Positions 28,700 through 41,634 of a stretch of DNA of 58,231 nt are shown in pieces. Under the pieces are notes generated by a model. The model did not search any database. It saw only the letters and a list, made by a program, of their open reading frames with translations, and was not told the origin of the DNA. The stretch is from a virus. Numbering within the stretch: position 1 is the stretch's first letter; every line of letters begins with the position of its first letter. Where the stretch lies: positions 1-58,231 of IMG/VR virus record IMGVR_UViG_3300025759_000107. The stretch is one strand, 5' to 3'. Made by a program: the position numbers and the translations under genes.

Positions 28700-28969
28700 A
28701 ACTGCCAAGAACAACAAATGACACAACAAATGTGGGACGCTATGCCTCAAGGTATGACATTAAACTATCACCCTTCTATGGAGTACATGGACTTAGAGCC
28801 TACTGTATCTGAGTTCAACGGTGCTACTTACAGGTGGGACGCTGAAGTCGGTGCTTGGTACTGTACCCAAGTAACCAACATGGAAGCCGTGTTAGAGGCT
28901 TACTCAAACAGGGTTTGGAGAGGAATGGACGTATATGTTGAACCTCAAATAGAGAGGGTGTACGCATGA
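28697..28969 (+). CDS. Hypothetical protein, 90 residues
   Basis: Not recognised. Rich in Met, Gln, Tyr and Trp, acidic overall. It has its own class II promoter and overlaps the next gene by an ATGA. Confidence 0.7.
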   Translation: MNCQEQQMTQQMWDAMPQGMTLNYHPSMEYMDLEPTVSEFNGATYRWDAEVGAWYCTQVTNMEAVLEAYSNRVWRGMDVYVEPQIERVYA

Positions 28970-29169
28970 GTGCATTCGACCCTCGACTTCAATTCTTGAA
29001 GGACGGTTTGGCCGCATGGGAAATCCAGAATCATTGGAAAGGACCATGCGGTCATTCTATCTCTGAACTAGACTACGACTGTGAATATTGTAAGGCAGTT
29101 AATGAGTACATAATGTACCTAGACTGGCTACCAGAATACAACTACGGTCAACGTGTAGGCGGGCAATAA
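28966..29169 (+). CDS. Hypothetical protein, 67 residues
   Basis: Not recognised. Contains CGHSISELDYDCEYC, three Cys and one His able to bind zinc. Co-translated with the previous gene. Confidence 0.65.
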   Translation: MSAFDPRLQFLKDGLAAWEIQNHWKGPCGHSISELDYDCEYCKAVNEYIMYLDWLPEYNYGQRVGGQ

Positions 29170-29180
29170 CACAAGTTCGT

Positions 29181-29212
29181 TTATATTGGTGGGGAACTAC
29201 GTTCAAAGCATG
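29181..29212 (+). promoter_or_regulatory. Class I leaderless promoter
   Basis: TTATATT at 29181, GGTGGGG at 29188, ATG at 29210 (29 bases). It argues against the TTG at 29186 as start. Confidence 0.75.
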
Positions 29213-30034
29213 GCTAGAGAGAACACTCCTAATAGTGCTGTGTCTCGACAGGTGGACATAACAGCCGCAACTAGCCTTCTTACACGATTTCTCGATGCAG
29301 GGACAGTGGATGACCCACCCACCCCAGTACGTATTTTATTCGACAACGACGGTGCTTCTATTTGGACTACGAATCAAACGAGAACACTTCAAGTATTTGT
29401 TGACCGATGGGGTGTCCTTAGTTCACTGGCAGAGCCTTGTGTACTTTTGGTTAACCCAAAGGAACTTTCGAATCTTCTCAAACTAAAGTTTCAGAGTGAA
29501 AATGTTCGTATCACTACGGACACTCATAGTATGATTCGCATACAAGGAGAAACGACAGGAGCAGAAATCAATTGTGCTGACGAGGATGAATGTTTGACAA
29601 TACCCGACCGTTGGGTTTTACCTATCGTGGATGGTGTGAGAACATTCCCCATGTTTAGAAATGAACCGGCTGATTATATTATTGAAATGTCTATGAGTCA
29701 ACTCAAGAACTGTTTGAAAGATATGAAGGTAGCGAAAGCCCCGTATGTTGAATTATTCTTGAACGAAAAGAATCGAGGCGAGGGTAGATGTATGGCCGGT
29801 CATTGGACTTCTAAGACGACACGTTCATGGTCTGACGTGGAATATGAATCTGTTATTGAGCCTACATCTTGGACTATTAGATTCAGTGAAAACCTCGATA
29901 CTATACTTCGTAAGTTTTCAATTGATACAACTGAAGTACGTATCTCGAAACATAGAGAAGGTGCATTCGTTATTATAGATTCAACTGATGGAGAGTTTAC
30001 ATCAGTTTTAGCAACAGAAGCGGTGAAAGAATGA
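29210..30034 (+). CDS. PCNA-like sliding clamp (candidate)
   Basis: A 274-residue protein, a little longer than archaeal PCNA (about 245-250). The C-terminal half has the clamp pattern: a helix-like MSMSQLKNCLKDMK, a strand VELFLNEK, then WTIRFSENLDTILRKFS, TTEVRISKHREGAFVIIDS and a terminal FTSVLATEA where PCNA has its YLAP strand. Clamps encircle DNA and tether polymerase. A clamp loader subunit and family B polymerase are encoded in the same window, so a clamp is expected. The N-terminal half is divergent and no PIP-pocket residue can be assigned by eye. Confidence 0.65.
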   Translation: MARENTPNSAVSRQVDITAATSLLTRFLDAGTVDDPPTPVRILFDNDGASIWTTNQTRTLQVFVDRWGVLSSLAEPCVLLVNPKELSNLLKLKFQSENVRITTDTHSMIRIQGETTGAEINCADEDECLTIPDRWVLPIVDGVRTFPMFRNEPADYIIEMSMSQLKNCLKDMKVAKAPYVELFLNEKNRGEGRCMAGHWTSKTTRSWSDVEYESVIEPTSWTIRFSENLDTILRKFSIDTTEVRISKHREGAFVIIDSTDGEFTSVLATEAVKE

Positions 30035-30240
30035 AAGAAGACGTAATGAAAAAAATAGAAGAGATGCTTGGTTTTACTGAGGACGATGTAGAGAGTTTGA
30101 GGCTGTTAGTTACAGTTGACTTACTAAAATCGGCTATGGGAATAACAGAGCAGCAAATAGACCTAGCATATGAACAAAGAATCAAGAAAGAATTGAGAAG
30201 TCTTTCGGACACATTTACAAAAATATTGGACGGGAATTGA
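30031..30240 (+). CDS. Hypothetical helical protein, 69 residues
   Basis: Starts in the stop of the clamp gene (ATGA) and ends in the start of the primase gene. Highly charged and helical with no motif. Its place between clamp and primase suggests a replisome accessory role by inference only. Confidence 0.7.
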   Translation: MKEDVMKKIEEMLGFTEDDVESLRLLVTVDLLKSAMGITEQQIDLAYEQRIKKELRSLSDTFTKILDGN

Positions 30241-31400
30241 TGAGACTTGACTTCCAACAGTTTGAGGAATTATGTGAGCAATTAGGCTTCACACATTACC
30301 CACGTGCAGTTGGAAATCCAAGACAACATTTCATCTTTACACCCGAAGATGCTTATGCTTCTTTTGTTGAATGGAACGGTTCTAATTCGTGCTTTATCAG
30401 TACACAGGGTTATGACGGCTTGGGGTATGATGGCGGCGGTAAACAACTGCCTACGCAGATACAATACCGTCTCACCTTCTTCGACTTCGACCATGACACC
30501 AAGCCGGAGAATGCTTACGCTGATGCTGTTAAGTTATCTCAGTACCTAGAAGAACACGACATTGCTCATTGGGTTCAATATTCTGGCTCAAAGGGTTATC
30601 ATTTATTCATCATGCACAGACCGACTTTGTTCAAGTACAAACATACTGATGGTTCAGCAGATGCACTACGGAAAATCGTTAATACAACTCAGACTCACTT
30701 GAAGGTTTTACTTGGCTTAAATACACTCGATGTCCAAACTACTGGCGACCCTAAGCGGTTGTGTAGATTTCCATTTACTAAACATGTGAATAGACATGGA
30801 GAGATAAGTGGCCGCCATGCAATGCCTGTTACTAGAGAGATGCTTTATGGTGGACATGATGATATTGTGAAACATTCTTACCGTCCGAGAAATGTTGGAA
30901 ACTACATTCTGGGAAGTAAGACATTCAACTTGAAGGAACTCATTACATACATAGACGTGAGAATCAATAAGGAAGATGTGGAACTTCGTCCTGTTAACTC
31001 AAGTCAAATCAATGTCAATGTTGAAACATCACTGGGACAGTTTCTTGCTTCACTAGAAGTTAGATGCCCCGGCGTTATTAATGAGTTGAGAACAATGAAT
31101 CCATATCACAAAGCGAGAGTCCATACGGCAATGTTCGCCAAGTCTCTAGGTATGGATTTGGAGACCTTCGACGCTCTCTGGATTGAACTAGCGAATGAAA
31201 GGGGCTACGTTGATGTTGAGAATCATGATTATCGAAGACATCAACTTCGTTCAATATTTCATAACGATAGATACCACACAAATGCCAATTGTTCAACTTT
31301 GAAAAGAGACCGTTGTTGTATTGGCGACGCATGTCCTAAATATATCAAAGCATTCCCTAAGAAAAAGAAGATTAAACGCAAATGGAGCAAGAAAGTATGA
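30240..31400 (+). CDS. Archaeo-eukaryotic primase, PriS-like catalytic domain fused to PriL-CTD-like domain
   Basis: A 386-residue primase. Catalytic motif I is FFDFDHD, motif II YSGSKGYHLFI, and motif III TTGDPKRLCRFPFTKH. The C-terminal third resembles the iron-sulfur domain of the large primase subunit: Cys at the start (VRCPGVI), the ARVHTAMFAKSLGM segment, then Cys near 351, 359/360 and 365 (NCSTLKRDRCC, DACPKY). The archaeal enzyme normally splits these functions between PriS and PriL; here one chain holds both. Start at ATG 30240 overlaps the upstream stop. It makes primers for the family B polymerase encoded at the right end. Confidence 0.9.
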   Translation: MRLDFQQFEELCEQLGFTHYPRAVGNPRQHFIFTPEDAYASFVEWNGSNSCFISTQGYDGLGYDGGGKQLPTQIQYRLTFFDFDHDTKPENAYADAVKLSQYLEEHDIAHWVQYSGSKGYHLFIMHRPTLFKYKHTDGSADALRKIVNTTQTHLKVLLGLNTLDVQTTGDPKRLCRFPFTKHVNRHGEISGRHAMPVTREMLYGGHDDIVKHSYRPRNVGNYILGSKTFNLKELITYIDVRINKEDVELRPVNSSQINVNVETSLGQFLASLEVRCPGVINELRTMNPYHKARVHTAMFAKSLGMDLETFDALWIELANERGYVDVENHDYRRHQLRSIFHNDRYHTNANCSTLKRDRCCIGDACPKYIKAFPKKKKIKRKWSKKV

Positions 31401-32230
31401 CCCCCGCAAACAAGACATTCAAGCCTCAAGAAATATTAGACGACCCTGTTGCTTTTGCAGAGGCGGCGAGTAGTGGTGGATTAGGCCGTAAACTTGCCTT
31501 GTTACGCCTTCTAAGCGGTGGTAGCGTTGAAGTTGGGGAAATACCCGACTCGATAGAAGAACGCTGTGAATGGCTCGGTAGGGCTATCATAAACGAATTG
31601 TTAGATAGACAACAAAAGGTAGACCATAGAGAGCATTGGGTTATCGCTGAATATCTCAACAATCTTGGTTTTGAAATTGTTCATCTGAACACCGGGTCTG
31701 GAGACATTTCAACTCGAAGTGTTTCCGTAGAAAGAAAAGAAGATGACTTTCTACCTTCACTTTTCGACGATAGGAGATTAAGACAACTTGGTGCTATGAG
31801 AGAAGAGGCTGAGTTTTCTTATCTTGTAGTAACGAAGTCTTATGAAGAAATCAAAGCAGATGTTATGATGCGAGATGTGAACGAGAGAATCCTTCTCGGA
31901 TATATTGCTTCTCTATGTGCAGTCGGCTACCCCCCTCTATTCATCCCCGACAAGCATGACGCTGCCGAACTCATCAAGAGACTGGTCGATAAGATTGAAG
32001 ATGACGACCCTAGAGTTTACGTTCCGAGACCAAAAGGTGCGAAGCCGAGTGATTATAGAAACGCCATGATTGAATCATTACCTAAGATTGGAACTAAGAC
32101 GCGACGTAGAATAGTTGAGACATTTCCGAACTTCGCCAGTCTAGCAAATGCTACTGTTGAAGAGATAATGGCAATAGATGGAATAGGCAAGAAAACAGCC
32201 GAGAAGATTCATCGTATATTACATGATTAA
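31397..32230 (+). CDS. XPF/Mus81-type structure-specific nuclease (ERCC4 plus helix-hairpin-helix)
   Basis: A 277-residue nuclease. The ERCC4 core is around 60-190 with GD (102-103) and ERKEDD (112-117). The canonical motif is ERK followed by three residues then Asp; here only two residues separate K and D, a small deletion. Two helix-hairpin-helix motifs end the protein (LPKIGTKTRRRIVETF and IDGIGKKTAEKIHRIL). This matches archaeal XPF/Hef C-terminal halves, which cut branched DNA. Start at ATG 31397 overlaps the primase stop (ATGA); ATG 31382 is in frame 5 codons earlier and possible. Confidence 0.9.
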   Translation: MTPANKTFKPQEILDDPVAFAEAASSGGLGRKLALLRLLSGGSVEVGEIPDSIEERCEWLGRAIINELLDRQQKVDHREHWVIAEYLNNLGFEIVHLNTGSGDISTRSVSVERKEDDFLPSLFDDRRLRQLGAMREEAEFSYLVVTKSYEEIKADVMMRDVNERILLGYIASLCAVGYPPLFIPDKHDAAELIKRLVDKIEDDDPRVYVPRPKGAKPSDYRNAMIESLPKIGTKTRRRIVETFPNFASLANATVEEIMAIDGIGKKTAEKIHRILHD

Positions 32231-32258
32231 ATAGGTGGGGAGTCAAAGATTTATCATG
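32227..32258 (+). promoter_or_regulatory. Class I leaderless promoter
   Basis: TTAAATA at 32227 (overlapping the nuclease stop), GGTGGGG at 32234, ATG at 32256 (29 bases). It rejects the GTG at 32235 as a start. Confidence 0.75.
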
Positions 32259-32453
32259 CCTCAATTCCGAGTCTCAGTTGACTTTGGTAAAGAAGGAGTA
32301 GAGCAGTTAGAAGTTAACGCCAATAATGTCGGTGTTGCCTTGAAACAAGCATATGAAATAACTGCTGAAAGAAAGACGAACCCCGTTTCCGTCAATGTGG
32401 TACGTGTTATTGAAGAAGTTTGGGAAACTAGAAGCCCAGTAATGAAAGCATAA
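32256..32453 (+). CDS. Hypothetical protein, 65 residues
   Basis: A small alpha-beta protein (MPQFRVSVDFGKEGVEQLEV...). Not recognised. It has a well-placed class I promoter. Confidence 0.65.
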   Translation: MPQFRVSVDFGKEGVEQLEVNANNVGVALKQAYEITAERKTNPVSVNVVRVIEEVWETRSPVMKA

Positions 32454-32492
32454 ACACAGTAATGAACCACGTCGGGGGACTTGAACATAGAC

Positions 32493-32831
32493 ATGATACC
32501 ACACTCTGAAAAATTAACTTGGACGACAAGCGGTGCGTTCGGTATGGAACTTCTCGGTATTGATGAGAATGGAGACCACGTTGCTACCGTTGTATGCAAA
32601 TCAGATGGGACATGGACATTCGTTTTTACAGGCTATGCAGGTCGAGGAACTATTCAAGTCGGCAACGGTTGTGATTACAATCCATTACATATGGTAGAAG
32701 TCCTAAGAACACATTTTATTGAACCCGAAGAAGAAAGTAATTATATTCCATTCAAACCTAAAATGAAGAAAGCAGACATTGACCCAAACTGGGTTAAGTG
32801 GGACGAAGGATGGAGTGAAGAATGGTCTTAA
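32493..32831 (+). CDS. Hypothetical protein, 112 residues, tandem paralogue A
   Basis: Start at ATG 32493 preferred over TTG 32481. The pattern LTWTTSGAFGMELL, then DGTWTFVFTGYAGRG and a final YIPF, recurs in the next gene with the same order and spacing, so the two are probably duplicates. It overlaps the next gene by 10 bases. Function unknown. Confidence 0.65.
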   Translation: MIPHSEKLTWTTSGAFGMELLGIDENGDHVATVVCKSDGTWTFVFTGYAGRGTIQVGNGCDYNPLHMVEVLRTHFIEPEEESNYIPFKPKMKKADIDPNWVKWDEGWSEEWS

Positions 32832-33129
32832 CATGGTCTCAGACTGGTGCTAATAATCGCACTGAAATGTTGGCTTTTACGAACTCTTCCGTGTCTGGAC
32901 AGCATAGTGGTATTCATCTTACGAAGAGAGACGACGGCATGTGGGTTGTGTTTCACGAAGGAGCAGAATACGTTATGCCAGACAGGACAGGAACAGAAGA
33001 AGCAGCACGTGAGTTTCTAATTTCCATGCTTGGTGGCAAAAAGTTATCTAATAGAAACGAGGATAAACCCTTTATCCGGTTCAATGACCACGAAAGAGGG
33101 GCATCCTTCGATGTGTGGCAGGTGAAATA

Positions 33130-33130
<1 letters not shown>
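32822..33130 (+). CDS. Hypothetical protein, 102 residues, tandem paralogue B
   Basis: Starts [15 protein letters not shown], with [14 protein letters not shown] and PFIRF in the positions matching the previous protein. Its stop TAG shares one base with the GTG start of the first fibre gene, so it is translationally linked to the fibre operon. Confidence 0.65.
33121..33125 (+). promoter_or_regulatory. Shine-Dalgarno deciding the GTG start of fibre 1
   Basis: GGTGA stands 4 bases before GTG 33130, which itself overlaps the upstream stop. A GTG at 33115 lies before this site and is less likely. Confidence 0.5.
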
Positions 33131-36531
<3,401 letters not shown>

Positions 36532-36541
36532 GGTGTGATGA

Positions 36542-39343
36542 ATGGCAGATAATTTCAAAGTTGACGGAGATATAGAAGTCGAAGATGGTATAAAGTTCGG
36601 AGATGGAACTAGACAAACAACCGCTTCTAGTGGAATAGCAGGGCCTACAGGACCGGCAGGGCCTACAGGTCCAACGGGTTCTACTGGAGCGACAGGACCG
36701 GCAGGTGCAACAGGTCCAGCAGGTTCGACAGGACCGACAGGTGCAACAGGACCGACAGGGCCGACAGGTCCTACAGGAGCAACAGGTCCTACAGGAGCAG
36801 CAGGGCCACCCGGTCCTACAGGTCCGACTGGTGGAGATGGACCAACTGGTCCAACAGGTTCTACTGGGCCTACAGGTTCTACTGGACCGACAGGAACAGC
36901 CGCAGGGTTCGGTACACCTACCGCAAGTACAGGACCAATAGGTGTAACAGCGTCCGGTCCTAACACAGCCAAAGTTTTTGCTTTTAGTATTCCTCAAGGA
37001 GACACCGGAGCGACAGGTGCAACAGGGCCACCCGGCCCAACTGGTCCGACAGGGGCTACTGGACCTACTGGAAATACAGGTCCAACTGGAAATACAGGTC
37101 CAACTGGAGCGACTGGTCCAACAGGTGCGACAGGTCCACCCGGCCCAACTGGTGCTGTTGGTCCAGCAGGTAGTGTTGGTCCAGAGGGTCTAGTTTGGAA
37201 AGGTACATGGGCTACTTCGACTGCTTATGCAGTTGACGATGCTGTTTATTATTCCGTTGAGGAATCATCTTACATTTGTATTCAAGCACATACATCGGGT
37301 GCAATAACTCCGACTAACACATCTTATTGGAGCATCTTAGCAGCACAGGGAGATACAGGTCCTACAGGTCCGACAGGGGCTACAGGTCCAGCCGGACCAC
37401 CCGGCCCTACTGGTGGCACTGGTGTAGCCGGACCACCCGGCCCAACCGGAGCGACAGGGCCTACTGGAGCAACAGGTCCGACTGGTAGCACTGGACCAAC
37501 AGGAACGGCAGCAGGGTTTGGAACACCCACAGCAAGCACTGGTCCTATTGGTGTGTCTTCAAGTGGTCCAGACACCGCTAAAGTATTCGCTTTCTCGATA
37601 CCCGCAGGGGATGTAGGCCCAACAGGTGCAGCAGGTCCACCCGGTTCTACTGGTCCTACTGGCCCTGCTGGTGCGGCAGCAGGTTTCGGAACTCCTACTG
37701 CTAGTACAGGTCCTATTGGTGTTACAGCAAGCGGTCCTAATACCGCTAAAGTATTCGCATTTTCTATACCACAGGGAGCAACTGGCGCAACAGGGCCTAC
37801 TGGGGCTACTGGTCCACCCGGTCCTACCGGACCTACTGGTGCTACAGGACCTACTGGTCCTACAGGACCTACTGGTCCTACAGGTGCTACCGGACCTACT
37901 GGTGCTGTTGGTCCTACTGGAGCGACTGGTCCGGCTGCCGGATTTGGAACACCCACAGCCTCTACCGGACCTATCGGAGTAACCGCTAGTGGACCGGACA
38001 CGGCTAAAGTATTTGCATTCAGCATACCTGCGGGTGCTACTGGGCCAACAGGTGCTACTGGAACAGCAGCAGGTTTTGGAACTCCAACCGCTTCTACTGG
38101 CCCTATTGGAGTAACGGCTAGTGGACCGGACACAGCGAAAGTCTTTGCCTTTTCAATACCTCAAGGTGCGGCAGGTCCTACAGGACCAACAGGGCCTACT
38201 GGTCCTATTGGACCAACCGGACCTGCGGGGGCTACAGGACCTACTGGTGCTGCGGCTGGCTTCGGCACTCCGACAGCCTCAACTGGTCCTGTTGGAGTAA
38301 CGGCTAGTGGTCCTGACACAGCCAAAGTATTTGCTTTCTCTATACCTAGTGGTGCAACAGGTCCAATAGGGCCAACAGGTGCTACTGGTCCTACAGGTCC
38401 GGCTGGTCCTACAGGTCCGGCAGGGCCTACTGGACCTACAGGTGCTACTGGGCCAACCGGCCCTGCCGCCGGATTTGGAACACCTACCGCAAGCACAGGT
38501 CCAATAGGCGTAACTGCCTCTGGACCAAATACTGCTAAGGTGTTTGCATTCTCGATACCGGCGGGTGCTACTGGACCTACTGGTCCACCCGGTGCAACAG
38601 GACCTACTGGACCTGCCGGACCTACTGGGCCACCCGGTGGAACAGGGCCAACAGGACCTACCGGACCAACTGGTTCTACAGGTGCTACTGGACCTACCGG
38701 ACCAACTGGACCTGCCGGAGCGACTGGACCTACCGGACCTACCGGACCAACTGGTGCAATTTCATGGGAAAATGTTTGGGCTGATGGTAATTACTCCATA
38801 GGTGATGTTGTTACTCACGAAGGCGGTACTTACATTGCGGTGGCTGGTGTAACTTTTGGCGAAAATCCACCCAATGATTCGAGTAGATGGCAAACATTAG
38901 CAACACCCGCTAAGTTTTTCATTACAGCAGAATGGAATGACCAATATTATTCATCAAGTCTTAGAAACGGTTGGAGATTTTCTTTTGGTAGTGGTATCAA
39001 TAACGTAAACAACACTGATGGTTCAACAAATCCAATGGGTGCAGTAATACCGTTTGATTGCGAACTTAAGGAAATACGTTGGTTCGTAGGTAATGTCGGT
39101 GCGGAAACCGGGTCTACTTCTTTCATTCACAAGATTACAAAGAACGGTTCGGATTTAGCAACAACATATTCTTGGGCTTCAACCGGAAGCGGTGGTACTT
39201 CCTATACAAGAACCGCATCACCGAATCTTGGCTTTGTTGCAGGTGATACATTCAATCTACGATTAACTAGCCCGTCATCATATGTAAGTACAAATCAAGT
39301 GGGAAGAGTAAGAGTAGTGTTTTATTTTGAAATGAAGGAGTGA
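36542..39343 (+). CDS. Collagen-like tail fibre protein 2
   Basis: A 933-residue fibre preceded by a GAGGTG Shine-Dalgarno. It opens with a short tail-attachment-like segment ([20 protein letters not shown]) and then Gly-Pro-Thr collagen blocks. Seven copies of the [14 protein letters not shown] module are interspersed. Two CBM5/12-like modules occur, one internal ([20 protein letters not shown]) and one near the C-terminus ([20 protein letters not shown]). The last 140 residues form a beta-rich tip ([20 protein letters not shown]...). It shares modules with fibre 1 and probably arose by duplication. Role: fibre or appendage for glycan contact. Confidence 0.92.
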   Translation: MADNFKVDGDIEVEDGIKFGDGTRQTTASSGIAGPTGPAGPTGPTGSTGATGPAGATGPAGSTGPTGATGPTGPTGPTGATGPTGAAGPPGPTGPTGGDGPTGPTGSTGPTGSTGPTGTAAGFGTPTASTGPIGVTASGPNTAKVFAFSIPQGDTGATGATGPPGPTGPTGATGPTGNTGPTGNTGPTGATGPTGATGPPGPTGAVGPAGSVGPEGLVWKGTWATSTAYAVDDAVYYSVEESSYICIQAHTSGAITPTNTSYWSILAAQGDTGPTGPTGATGPAGPPGPTGGTGVAGPPGPTGATGPTGATGPTGSTGPTGTAAGFGTPTASTGPIGVSSSGPDTAKVFAFSIPAGDVGPTGAAGPPGSTGPTGPAGAAAGFGTPTASTGPIGVTASGPNTAKVFAFSIPQGATGATGPTGATGPPGPTGPTGATGPTGPTGPTGPTGATGPTGAVGPTGATGPAAGFGTPTASTGPIGVTASGPDTAKVFAFSIPAGATGPTGATGTAAGFGTPTASTGPIGVTASGPDTAKVFAFSIPQGAAGPTGPTGPTGPIGPTGPAGATGPTGAAAGFGTPTASTGPVGVTASGPDTAKVFAFSIPSGATGPIGPTGATGPTGPAGPTGPAGPTGPTGATGPTGPAAGFGTPTASTGPIGVTASGPNTAKVFAFSIPAGATGPTGPPGATGPTGPAGPTGPPGGTGPTGPTGPTGSTGATGPTGPTGPAGATGPTGPTGPTGAISWENVWADGNYSIGDVVTHEGGTYIAVAGVTFGENPPNDSSRWQTLATPAKFFITAEWNDQYYSSSLRNGWRFSFGSGINNVNNTDGSTNPMGAVIPFDCELKEIRWFVGNVGAETGSTSFIHKITKNGSDLATTYSWASTGSGGTSYTRTASPNLGFVAGDTFNLRLTSPSSYVSTNQVGRVRVVFYFEMKE
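39337..39343 (+). promoter_or_regulatory. Shine-Dalgarno of fibre 3
   Basis: GGAGTGA stands 5 bases before ATG 39349 and overlaps the stop of fibre 2. It favours ATG 39349 over GTG 39340. Confidence 0.6.
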
Positions 39344-39348
39344 TAAAA

Positions 39349-39957
39349 ATGAGCAGAAGTTTTGAAAGTGAAGAATTAGCAGAGAAAAGATTGAAAGCAA
39401 CCCAAAGAGAATGGTTGAGAAGAATACAAAACGCATACGGTGAGAACTATTATGATACTTTAACCGAATCAGAGAAAGCCGAACTTGACACTTTTAGAAC
39501 TGCTATGAAGAACTTATCTTCTATTGCTACTAAATCGACTTTTCATGATGATGGTGTATTCCCATCTATCCCATCTTGGTTCGACTATGGAGAGTTGGAA
39601 GAGGAACAAGGTGTGTCAAGAGCAGCAGCAGGTCCTACAGGGCCTACTGGTCCGACTGGTCCTACTGGCCCTGCCGGAAGTAACGGAGCAACAGGTCCAC
39701 CCGGTCCTCAAGGTGCTACTGGACCTACCGGACCTGCGGGTGCAACTGGCCCTCAAGGTGCTGCTGGAGCGACAGGACCTACTGGTCCACCCGGTAGTGG
39801 TGGCGGCGGTGGTGAGATTTTAGTAACGGGTGATGGTGGAAGAATAAATACGTCTCTTACTGAAATGTCAATTGACTCAAGAAACGGAACAGTATCGTTT
39901 GTTTTTGCAGATGGCACAAGTCTTGTTAATGTTCCAGCAGATTACATTAGTGGTTGA
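39349..39957 (+). CDS. Short collagen-like protein 3
   Basis: A 202-residue protein with a helical, charged N-terminal domain of about 90 residues ([17 protein letters not shown]...), a central collagen block of about 60 residues (GPTGPTG..., GPQGATG) and a Gly-rich linker GSGGGGGE before a short beta C-terminus ending [10 protein letters not shown]. The helical head may attach to the virion. Third gene of the fibre operon. Confidence 0.88.
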   Translation: MSRSFESEELAEKRLKATQREWLRRIQNAYGENYYDTLTESEKAELDTFRTAMKNLSSIATKSTFHDDGVFPSIPSWFDYGELEEEQGVSRAAAGPTGPTGPTGPTGPAGSNGATGPPGPQGATGPTGPAGATGPQGAAGATGPTGPPGSGGGGGEILVTGDGGRINTSLTEMSIDSRNGTVSFVFADGTSLVNVPADYISG

Positions 39958-39963
39958 TACTTT

Positions 39964-40506
39964 ATGTATGAAGGAACAGCATCATATAACGAAGAGTACG
40001 TTTTGATGACCCCACCTAGAACTGGTGGGCGTTATCTTTTCACTATTTTACAGCCGCATGGTTTTCTCGGTGGTGGTGGTGGTGAACCGAAGCGCATGAG
40101 TCATTCTTGGTCTGTTCCAGAACATGCTAAGGACTTCCCTAGAATACTATCAGTGCGAAACCCGTTTTCCCGGCTTGTGTCGTTCTATCAATTAATCAAA
40201 AATCATTGGCAACCTAATCATCAATACAACAAAAATACGTTTGAAGAGTTTGTTGACTTCGTAACTGAACGTGAAAATATACTAGAACCACTTACTCATT
40301 ACATTGATGACGGAACATACATTTTTATTCACTTTGAAACCTTTGAAGACGACTTTCATTCTCTTCCTTTCATCAATAATGAAGAAGTTAATTTGTTGCG
40401 GAGCATCACAGATTGGAAAAGTTACTACAACAATGAAACTAAAGAGAAAGTTAGAGTCTACTATGCTGAGGATTTCACAAAGTTCGGTTATGATGACGAT
40501 TTTTAA
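39964..40506 (+). CDS. Sulfotransferase-like protein
   Basis: A 180-residue protein. The segment LMTPPRTGGRYLFTIL fits the 5'-phosphosulfate loop of sulfotransferases that use PAPS, and RILSVRNPFSRLVSFYQLI fits the 3'-phosphate-binding motif. The end YYAEDFTKFGYDDDF is the usual closing pattern (Y..DF..FGY) of the Sulfotransfer_2 family. Enzymes of this kind move sulfate to sugars or tyrosine. The gene follows the collagen fibres by 6 bases, so fibre protein or fibre-linked glycan is a possible acceptor. It is shorter than most relatives (about 230-300), missing part of the acceptor region. Confidence 0.75.
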   Translation: MYEGTASYNEEYVLMTPPRTGGRYLFTILQPHGFLGGGGGEPKRMSHSWSVPEHAKDFPRILSVRNPFSRLVSFYQLIKNHWQPNHQYNKNTFEEFVDFVTERENILEPLTHYIDDGTYIFIHFETFEDDFHSLPFINNEEVNLLRSITDWKSYYNNETKEKVRVYYAEDFTKFGYDDDF

Positions 40507-40714
40507 GACGGAACTCCGTACTTCCGTTTAATCCAACCTTCCGTGTATCAACTTCCGGCATTCTTTGAAGAACTTGACTCATTTCTCGACTGTTTGGGGC
40601 ATACTTTGGATATTTTTTTCCAAAATAATATAACACTTCATGAGAAGTCATCCAACGACCCGTCGGCATACATGATTTTACTTGGTCCATCATCCGTTGG
40701 CGACGTTGAGCCAT
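40475..40714 (-). CDS. Small winged-helix-like regulator candidate on the opposite strand, 79 residues
   Basis: Starts MAQRRQRMMDQVKSC. A helix-turn-helix-like core (WMTSHEVLYYFGKKYP, then SREMSQVLQRMPEVD) is followed by a short wing (GSTEFRLKN). Its order of elements matches the proteins at 28322 and 54238. Its 3' end overlaps the sulfotransferase gene by 32 bases. A weak TATA-like TTACAAA lies 28 bases before the start. The plus-strand frames here are low in recognisable features, so the minus-strand gene is preferred. Confidence 0.6.
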   Translation of the reverse strand: MAQRRQRMMDQVKSCMPTGRWMTSHEVLYYFGKKYPKYAPNSREMSQVLQRMPEVDTRKVGLNGSTEFRLKNRHHNRTL

Positions 40715-40814
40715 GTTTACGACGCTGCGTAATCGTTTGTAAGCATTTCCATAGTTTCAAAACCCGCAGACAATACAGTACATCGGACAGAATGAGGTTT
40801 ATGAGCGATAGTAG

Positions 40815-40846
40815 TTAATATAGGTGTGAACAGACGAATAAACATG
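40815..40846 (+). promoter_or_regulatory. Class I-like leaderless promoter
   Basis: TTAATATA at 40815, GGTGTGA at 40823, ATG at 40844 (29 bases). The G-rich element is a variant. It selects ATG 40844 over GTG 40826. Confidence 0.6.
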
Positions 40847-41329
40847 GAAGAAACCGTTGAAATGCAAATGTTATACTCAAATTGGGAGCAAGCCCAACAG
40901 GATTTTATCGCTAGAAACGCTTTTGAGACTAGATTGAAGGCAATGCAACGTGATGACCCTCTAAAAGCCGATAATTATGTTAAAGCACACATTGACGCAC
41001 TCCACGTCCTTCTCGGAACACTCGACCAATACGAAAAACACCTTTTGAGCGACTTCAAGGAGTACCCGTATGCGTATTCAGCAATGATTCAAGTCATAGG
41101 CAACACAAATCGACAATTTCAGATGCTAATGCGTTTACTTGGACCAATAGATGATGAAGTTATCAAAAATTGCCTTGATACTATCGCTACAGACCGTCCA
41201 CTTGAATTAATTAATGGAATTGACCATTTCAATGATGTTTTTCTTGGTTCGTTGTTTGCGGAGCGTCAACAACGTGCTTCTAAACAAGCAATTGATGATT
41301 GGGATAACGCAAAGGTCGAAGAAGAGTGA
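40844..41329 (+). CDS. Hypothetical helical protein, 161 residues
   Basis: A predicted all-helical acidic protein (MEETVEMQMLYSNWEQAQQD...). No family recognised. It begins a run of genes leading into the DNA methyltransferases. Confidence 0.7.
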   Translation: MEETVEMQMLYSNWEQAQQDFIARNAFETRLKAMQRDDPLKADNYVKAHIDALHVLLGTLDQYEKHLLSDFKEYPYAYSAMIQVIGNTNRQFQMLMRLLGPIDDEVIKNCLDTIATDRPLELINGIDHFNDVFLGSLFAERQQRASKQAIDDWDNAKVEEE

Positions 41330-41333
41330 TAAA

Positions 41334-41630
41334 ATGAATTATAGACGATTATTTAGATACCTAATAGGAATGATGATTGGTGGTTTGGGTTTATTCAATT
41401 CTTACAAGTTAGAAATCAGATATGAGACGAATAGTAACCTAGAATTGTTGTGTCAAAATGGAATTATCGTTTCTACGCTATTTATCATATATTTTTGGTT
41501 AGCATTCTTCATAGAAATCTTAGTAGTGAAAAATAAAAAGAGAATCCGAAAAAAGACAGTCAGTGCATTTACAAAACCACTTAATGCAACTGAGTTTTAT
41601 GAAAAACACACAAAAGATGAAGAAGAGTGA
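41334..41630 (+). CDS. Small membrane protein with two transmembrane helices, 98 residues
   Basis: Starts at ATG 41334 after GAGTGAT. Hydrophobic helices are at about 8-22 (RYLIGMMIGGLGLF) and 42-65 (NGIIVSTLFIIYFWLAFFIEILVV). The C-terminus is basic then acidic. A two-helix small protein in a virus could be a holin-like or host-membrane protein; neither is proven. Confidence 0.65.
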   Translation: MNYRRLFRYLIGMMIGGLGLFNSYKLEIRYETNSNLELLCQNGIIVSTLFIIYFWLAFFIEILVVKNKKRIRKKTVSAFTKPLNATEFYEKHTKDEEE

Positions 41631-41634
41631 AAAA

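Noticed and set aside
40543-40818. A 91-codon plus-strand frame after the sulfotransferase
   Set aside because: No Shine-Dalgarno, promoter or motif; the minus-strand 79-residue protein at the same place has a winged-helix-like pattern.
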